A stretch of DNA of 9,631 nt from Clostridia bacterium (GTDB taxonomy: Bacteria; Bacillota_A; Clostridia; Oscillospirales; CAG-272), in the NCBI GenBank assembly GCA_017631775.1, contig JAGBSQ010000249.1:1-9631 (forward strand), given 5' to 3'. Shown piece by piece: positions 6,219-9,631 of this stretch (the first letter of the stretch is position 1; every line of letters begins with the position of its first letter). The notes under the pieces were generated by a model. The model was not told the origin of the DNA and made no database searches. It saw only the letters and a program-made list of their open reading frames with translations. The position numbers and the translations under genes are program-made.

Positions 6219-7355
6219 TTAAGAAGCAAAGGTGTTAAACATTTTCTCCATATCAACCATTGTATTTTTGAATTTTACGGTTATGGTCTCATCGATACCG
6301 TTATCACGGTCGCCAAGCACCAATATGTAACGCGCTCCCGTGCTTTTAGAGGTTGCAGAAACCACAATAAAGGATTCGTTTGTATATCCCGTTTTGCAGG
6401 CCTCAATATCGACACCCGTGAGCGAGAAGGAATCGTATTTCTCGATTCTGCTCTTGTAGGAAGGCTTGAGGCTCACGTTGTAGGTGGTCGGCACGCCGTC
6501 TTTATCCCACGTTGCGGTAATGGTGTAGTTTGCTGTTCTCGGCTTAAGAATATCAACAATGAGCTCGCATTGCATAGCATATGCCATAATTTGTGCCATA
6601 TCGCGCGCAGTTGTCACGTTTGTGGTGCTATCAAAGCCTACAGCGTTATCGAACTGTGTATCGGCAAGGCCGAGCTCGCGCGCCTTTGCATTCATCATAC
6701 TGACAAATGCCGCTTCACTACCTGCTACCTCTTTTACAATCATATAGGTGCAATCTGCCGCAGAGGAAACGCCAATGCCATAAAGCAGATCCTTGACAGA
6801 ATAAGTGTCACCAATGCAGGTAATGCCGTTTGAAATTTGCGGTAAAGAAAGCTCGGTGCCCAAATAATTGCCGCTTGTAACGTATTCGACAACCTCGTGT
6901 GTGAGCGGAACTTGGCGGTCAAGGTCTTCAACCGTTAAAGCCTCGCATGCAACAATCAAGGTCATCACCTTTGTCATAGAAGCAGGCGAAAAAGTCGCTT
7001 CCGAGTTCTTTTGCGCCACGATCTTGCCGGTTTCAAGATTGATCAAAACGGCATAGTAGGCATCGATCAAGTCAAAAATGTTTTGGGTGCTTTCATTTTC
7101 AACAGCGGGCGGAACTACTGTTCCACCGCTAAAAATAGCCGCGTTTTGATTTTGCGGAGGCGGTGTGATTTGGTTTTGCGAGGGTGTTGTTTGATTGTCG
7201 TGGGGATGCTTTACAGCATCTGCCGAGCAAGCGCGAAAAACAAATACGCTAACGGTAAATATTAAAAAAACGGAAAGCGCGAGCAAAAAAATTGCCATGA
7301 GTGCTTCGCCGTCGATACGCTCTCTTTTGGAATTGGAGTTGTTGGGGTTATTCAC
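6219..7355 (-). CDS. D-alanyl-D-alanine carboxypeptidase (DacF/PBP5 family)
   Basis: This is a peptidase S11 penicillin-binding protein, which trims the terminal D-alanine from peptidoglycan pentapeptides. The 378-residue form has a short basic N-terminus, a transmembrane helix (about 18-41), a Gln/Asn/Pro-rich linker (about 50-85) and the catalytic domain. The active-site motif is SMTK (S126, K129) within FSPASMTKVMTL, and the third motif is KTG (321-323) in CKTGYTNES. The second motif, usually SxN (SGND or SAND), reads SSAAD, so the Asn is replaced by Ala (residue 200). The protein ends soon after the catalytic domain, without the C-terminal beta domain and amphipathic anchor of classical PBP5; the N-terminal helix takes over anchoring. 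The start is a GTG at 7353-7355, eight bases after GGGAG. The longer frame begins with a TTG at 7421 that lies in the -35 box. It has its own promoter (7393-7421), divergent from the YegP-repeat gene, and a strong terminator. Confidence 0.9.
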   Translation of the reverse strand: MNNPNNSNSKRERIDGEALMAIFLLALSVFLIFTVSVFVFRACSADAVKHPHDNQTTPSQNQITPPPQNQNAAIFSGGTVVPPAVENESTQNIFDLIDAYYAVLINLETGKIVAQKNSEATFSPASMTKVMTLIVACEALTVEDLDRQVPLTHEVVEYVTSGNYLGTELSLPQISNGITCIGDTYSVKDLLYGIGVSSAADCTYMIVKEVAGSEAAFVSMMNAKARELGLADTQFDNAVGFDSTTNVTTARDMAQIMAYAMQCELIVDILKPRTANYTITATWDKDGVPTTYNVSLKPSYKSRIEKYDSFSLTGVDIEACKTGYTNESFIVVSATSKSTGARYILVLGDRDNGIDETITVKFKNTMVDMEKMFNTFAS

Positions 7356-7392
7356 AAATTTTGCTCCCTTCTTGTGGGTTTTCTCACCTAAA

Positions 7393-7421
7393 ATTGTACC
7401 ATAAAATGCGCTTTTTTGCAA
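7393..7421 (-). promoter_or_regulatory. Promoter of the carboxypeptidase gene
   Basis: On the minus strand TTGCAA (7416-7421) and TACAAT (7393-7398) are 17 bases apart, with TG-G in front of the -10 box. Transcription should start near 7386, about 30 bases before the GTG start. Confidence 0.75.
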
Positions 7422-7500
7422 GGTTTTTTAAATAACTTTTTGATATTTTTAATAAATATAAAGCTTTTTAAATAATTATTAAAAAAAAAGATAAATTTTA

Positions 7501-7529
7501 TTGACAATGCAAAAAAATTGTGATAAAAT
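7501..7529 (+). promoter_or_regulatory. Near-consensus strong promoter of the YegP-repeat gene
   Basis: A perfect -35 TTGACA (7501-7506), a 17-base spacer and TAAAAT (7524-7529) preceded by TG-A make a consensus plus extended -10 promoter. Upstream, 7422-7500 is almost entirely A and T with several A- and T-tracts, as in an UP element. Start near 7536, leader about 31 bases. It is the strongest-looking promoter in the window. Confidence 0.85.
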
Positions 7530-7566
7530 TAACTTGGAATAATTTTAATTACTGTGGAGGTCTATT

Positions 7567-8700
7567 ATGGCACTGTTTAACAAGAAAAAAACTGAAGAAA
7601 CAAAAAAAGAAGCGGTCAAAGCTCCCGCTACCGAAAAGAAAGGACCGTCCATACATAACGTAAAAGTTCCTGCGGCTAAAGCAGAAACCAAACCCGTTGA
7701 AACCAAGCCCGCACCCGCAAAAGCTCCCGCTGCAAGCAAGGTTGTAGCAAAGCCCGCTCCTGCAAAGGCTGCTGCTCCCGCTGCTCCTGCTGCAAAGCCC
7801 GCTGCTCCTGCTAAAAAGGCAGTTCCCGCATCTAAAGTTCCCGAGGGGGTTACCGTTGTTTCCCGTCCCTTCTTTATGAAGACCGAGGAAGACGTAAAAC
7901 TCGCTTTTGATCAAGCAATTGCAGAAGCTGATGCAGAAATTGCAAAGAACGGCGCTAAGGCTGTTGGTAAGTACGAGTTTGAGCTTGAAGTTGACGGCTA
8001 CCACTTCTACCTTGTTGCAAACAACGGTCAGGTTCTTTTCGATAGCCCCAGCTTCACTACCCTGGTTGGCGCTCTTAAGGGTATTGAAACCTTTAAGAAG
8101 ACCGTTGCAGAAGGCGAATTCGCTATTCGTTCCGACAAATATGACAGATACCGCTTTGTTCTTGCTCGCAAGTACTACGGCGAAAACTACACCACCAAGG
8201 ATCAATGCCAAAAGTGCGCTGAGTCTGTAAAGAAGTTTGCAAACAACGCTCGCATCATTCGTTACACCCCCACCAAGGAAGCTGTTGCCGCTTTTGAGGC
8301 TACAAAGATCTCTAAGAGAACTCCCGACGAGATCGACTGGAAGGCAGTTGAAAAGCTGGAAGCAAGCACTCCTAAGATGGGCAAATTTGAAATTTGCAAG
8401 GAAAGCGATCAATATGCTTTCTATCTGCTTGCTAACACCGGTCAAATCCTTTACTCTAGCCGCTGCTATGCAACCGAGGCTGCTTGCCGCAAGGGTATCG
8501 AATCCTTTAAGCGCGCTGCATACGTTGGCAATTTCTTTGTTGACCGCGACAAGTTCGGCAACTTCCGCTACGTTCTCAAGAACATCGGCTCTGCCCCCGC
8601 TTTCATTGGTGAATCTTATGACAACAAGCCTCAATGCGAAAAGATCATTGAGTCTGTAAAGAAGTTCATCGTTTCCGCTTCCATCGAGCTCGAAGCATAA
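7567..8700 (+). CDS. Tandem YegP/DUF1508-repeat protein with Ala/Pro/Lys-rich tail
   Basis: The 377-residue protein has two parts. Residues 1-90 are low-complexity, about two thirds Ala, Pro and Lys, with 20 Lys, no Arg and six Glu, in PAKAP-like units. Residues 134-371 hold four repeats of the YegP (DUF1508) type, at about 134-179, 184-228, 272-317 and 322-371. Examples are GKYEFELEVDGYHFYLVANN and GKFEICKESDQYAFYLLANT, each followed by NGQVL or TGQIL and a KGIESFK-like helix. E. coli YegP has two such repeats, so this is a double unit joined by a linker (232-270). The function of the family is not established. There is no signal peptide or membrane segment, so it should be cytoplasmic. The ATG follows GGAGG by six bases behind a near-consensus promoter. 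The codons look biased towards a small set (GCT, GTT, AAG), which together suggest abundant expression. The tail resembles histone-H1-like basic tails, but DNA binding is only inference. It is monocistronic with a terminator directly downstream. Confidence 0.85.
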   Translation: MALFNKKKTEETKKEAVKAPATEKKGPSIHNVKVPAAKAETKPVETKPAPAKAPAASKVVAKPAPAKAAAPAAPAAKPAAPAKKAVPASKVPEGVTVVSRPFFMKTEEDVKLAFDQAIAEADAEIAKNGAKAVGKYEFELEVDGYHFYLVANNGQVLFDSPSFTTLVGALKGIETFKKTVAEGEFAIRSDKYDRYRFVLARKYYGENYTTKDQCQKCAESVKKFANNARIIRYTPTKEAVAAFEATKISKRTPDEIDWKAVEKLEASTPKMGKFEICKESDQYAFYLLANTGQILYSSRCYATEAACRKGIESFKRAAYVGNFFVDRDKFGNFRYVLKNIGSAPAFIGESYDNKPQCEKIIESVKKFIVSASIELEA

Positions 8701-8706
8701 TCACAA

Positions 8707-8741
8707 AAAAGGTCTTGGAATTTTCCAAGACCTTTTCTTTT
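8707..8741 (+). terminator. Intrinsic terminator of the YegP-repeat gene
   Basis: GGTCTTGGA pairs with TCCAAGACC (8711-8719 and 8724-8732), flanked by AAAA and TTTT that extend the stem, and followed by TTTTCTTTT. It begins within ten bases of the stop codon. Confidence 0.93.
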
Positions 8742-8752
8742 GCCAAAAAAAC

Positions 8753-8778
8753 AAAAAAGCCGCTTGTGCGGCTTTTTT
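8753..8778. terminator. Symmetric intrinsic terminator of secG
   Basis: AAAAAAGCCGC, loop TTGT, GCGGCTTTTTT (8753-8763 and 8768-8778) is a perfect stem with U-tracts on both strands. It lies 13 bases after the secG stop on the minus strand and also backs up the terminator at 8707-8741 for plus-strand transcripts. Confidence 0.92.
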
Positions 8779-8791
8779 ATTTGTTGATTGA

Positions 8792-9028
8792 TTAGTTGTT
8801 GGTGATGATAACCAACGCAACGGTAAGAAGAACTACCAGAGCGGAAACAACAATGGTCAACTTAGAGAGCAACTTATCGATAGAAGAGCCCTTGGTTTTG
8901 CCAAAAAAGGTTTCTGCACCGCCGGCAATGGTACCGGAGAGACGAGAGTCCTTAGAAGATTGGAAAAGAACCATAACTGTCAGTGCAACAGACAGCACGA
9001 TCAGGATAATACCCAAAGCGAGTTCCAT
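8792..9028 (-). CDS. secG: Preprotein translocase subunit SecG
   Basis: SecG is the small accessory subunit of the SecYEG protein-export channel in the cytoplasmic membrane. The 78-residue product has the usual length and topology: two transmembrane helices (about 2-22 and 55-76) joined by a cytoplasmic loop. The loop carries the family signature VLFQSSKDSRLSGTIAGG followed by ETFFGKTKGSS and a K-L-T before the second helix. The ATG at 9026-9028 follows GGAGG by nine bases. It is transcribed from its own promoter (9092-9120) and ends at the symmetric terminator. In many Firmicutes secG stands beside rnr and smpB; the window shows nothing beyond its 3' side but the convergent YegP-repeat gene. 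Confidence 0.97.
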   Translation of the reverse strand: MELALGIILIVLSVALTVMVLFQSSKDSRLSGTIAGGAETFFGKTKGSSIDKLLSKLTIVVSALVVLLTVALVIITNN

Positions 9029-9091
9029 AATTTTATACCTCCAATAAACATTTCAAGCCCAATTTGATATGGGGCAATAATCACTTTTCAT

Positions 9092-9120
9092 ATTATAGCA
9101 TATTTCTTTTGAAATTGCAA
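9092..9120 (-). promoter_or_regulatory. secG promoter
   Basis: On the minus strand TTGCAA (9115-9120), a 17-base spacer and a perfect TATAAT (9092-9097) preceded by TG-C form an extended -10 promoter. The start near 9085 gives a leader of about 57 bases. It lies in the gap after nnrD, so secG does not depend on the upstream gene. Confidence 0.85.
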
Positions 9121-9156
9121 TAGTTTTTTTGATTTTTATCTTATTTTTTTAGATAT

Positions 9157-9631
9157 TTATGGAGAAACCGTTAAAACCTTGAGGGCGTTTGAAATTTGGC
9201 TGACGGTATCTGATGCGAGCATTGAAACAGCGCCTTGCGCTTGCTGTGCCAATTCTCCCGCCACCCCTGCAAGATATGCACCTGCGGCAACCGTGAGCGC
9301 GTTTGCAGAAAGATAACCGCAAAGGCCTGCAAGAATGCCCGCAAGAACGTCACCGCTGCCTGCCGTCGCCATTCCCGCGCCGCCGCGATTACAAAGATAC
9401 ACAGCTTCTCCATCGGTAACCGCCGTGCAACATCCCTTAAGGAGCAGGATCACGCCGTATTCCTTGGCAAAGGCCTTGGCACAAGAAATGGGATCTGCTT
9501 CAATTTGCTCTATCGAAAGGCCGGAGAGGCGCGAGAACTCCATCAGGTGCGGTGTGAGAATGACAGGTGCTTTTGCATCCTTCAAAATTGAAAGATCCAT
9601 TGTTGTAAGCGTGTTCAAGCCATCGGCATCA
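9157..9631 (-). CDS. nnrD: ADP-dependent NAD(P)H-hydrate dehydratase, 3' part
   Basis: This is the C-terminal 157 residues of the YjeF C-terminal/NnrD kinase-fold enzyme, which uses ADP to dehydrate damaged NAD(P)H hydrate (S form) back to NAD(P)H. The coding frame is open to the right edge; its first visible residues are DADGLNTL, the family motif. Next come VILTPHLMEFSRLSG (usually TPHPGE, here LM replaces PG), LLLKGCCTAVTDG, and NRGGAGMATAGSGDVLAGILAGL. The last carries the phosphate-binding glycines and the catalytic Asp of the GSGD motif. A final S-M-L-A-S-D matches the conserved Ala-Ser-Asp near the family's end. The TTG at 9618 is internal, not a start. Whether the protein is fused to an N-terminal NnrE epimerase domain, as is common, lies outside the window. 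No terminator is visible before secG, so some read-through into secG is possible. Confidence 0.92.
   Translation of the reverse strand, partial: DADGLNTLTTMDLSILKDAKAPVILTPHLMEFSRLSGLSIEQIEADPISCAKAFAKEYGVILLLKGCCTAVTDGEAVYLCNRGGAGMATAGSGDVLAGILAGLCGYLSANALTVAAGAYLAGVAGELAQQAQGAVSMLASDTVSQISNALKVLTVSP

Noticed and set aside
7701..7836. DNA-level tandem repeat in the Ala/Pro/Lys-coding stretch
   Set aside because: The repeated GCTCC and GCAAAG words follow from the low-complexity protein; the units are irregular in length and do not form a clean satellite.
7549..8634. 361-residue minus-strand open frame opposite the YegP-repeat gene
   Set aside because: It is a shadow of strongly biased codons on the sense strand; its product is Ser/Gly/Cys-rich low complexity and it runs into the promoter-proximal region without expression signals.
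9043..9085. Riboswitch or leader structure before secG
   Set aside because: Only a four-base GCCC/GGGC pairing around an 11-base loop is visible, too weak to call.

Overview
This 9.6 kb window looks like ordinary chromosome from a low-to-mid GC Gram-positive bacterium, most likely a gut-type member of the Clostridia. The basis is strong GGAGG-type Shine-Dalgarno sites, GTG and probable TTG starts, many U-tract terminators, extended -10 promoters, and the gene families present (Amidase_6-type cysteine amidase, N-terminally anchored D,D-carboxypeptidase, BofC-like protein, TspO, SecG). I cannot name a species. I see no transposon, phage, CRISPR array, tRNA or rRNA.

Layout, left to right. Positions 1-60 carry a minus-strand promoter and ribosome binding site for a gene lying just outside the left edge. 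A plus-strand gene (151-1752) encodes a MutS-type ATPase without the N-terminal mismatch-recognition domain. It converges on a minus-strand gene for a TspO/MBR-family membrane protein (1831-2364). Next is a large minus-strand class A penicillin-binding protein (2436-4871), which is divergent from a small plus-strand BofC-like membrane-anchored protein (4984-5403). After an AT-rich gap come two more minus-strand genes: an Amidase_6-type cysteine amidase (5569-6129) and a DacF/PBP5-type D,D-carboxypeptidase (6219-7355). Divergent from the carboxypeptidase, behind the strongest promoter in the window, is a plus-strand gene with four YegP/DUF1508-type repeats and an Ala/Pro/Lys-rich N-terminal tail (7567-8700). 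Minus-strand secG (8792-9028) and the 3' part of nnrD (from 9157, running off the right edge) close the window.

The functional theme of the middle is the cell envelope: a bifunctional peptidoglycan synthase, a D,D-carboxypeptidase, a possible wall-associated amidase and a BofC-like accessory protein. They are not one operon, because most genes have their own promoter and terminator. TspO and SecG are membrane proteins. NnrD is housekeeping repair of hydrated NAD(P)H.

Most start codons here were chosen from ribosome binding sites and promoters, and they differ from the longest reading frames. The items most worth a second look are: (1) the highly expressed-looking tandem YegP-repeat protein with a histone-H1-like tail; (2) a terminator-like hairpin that holds the tspO ribosome binding site; (3) a carboxypeptidase whose SxN motif reads SAA; and (4) a perfect 15-base palindrome in front of the amidase gene. 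I found no clear evidence of an undescribed multi-gene system.
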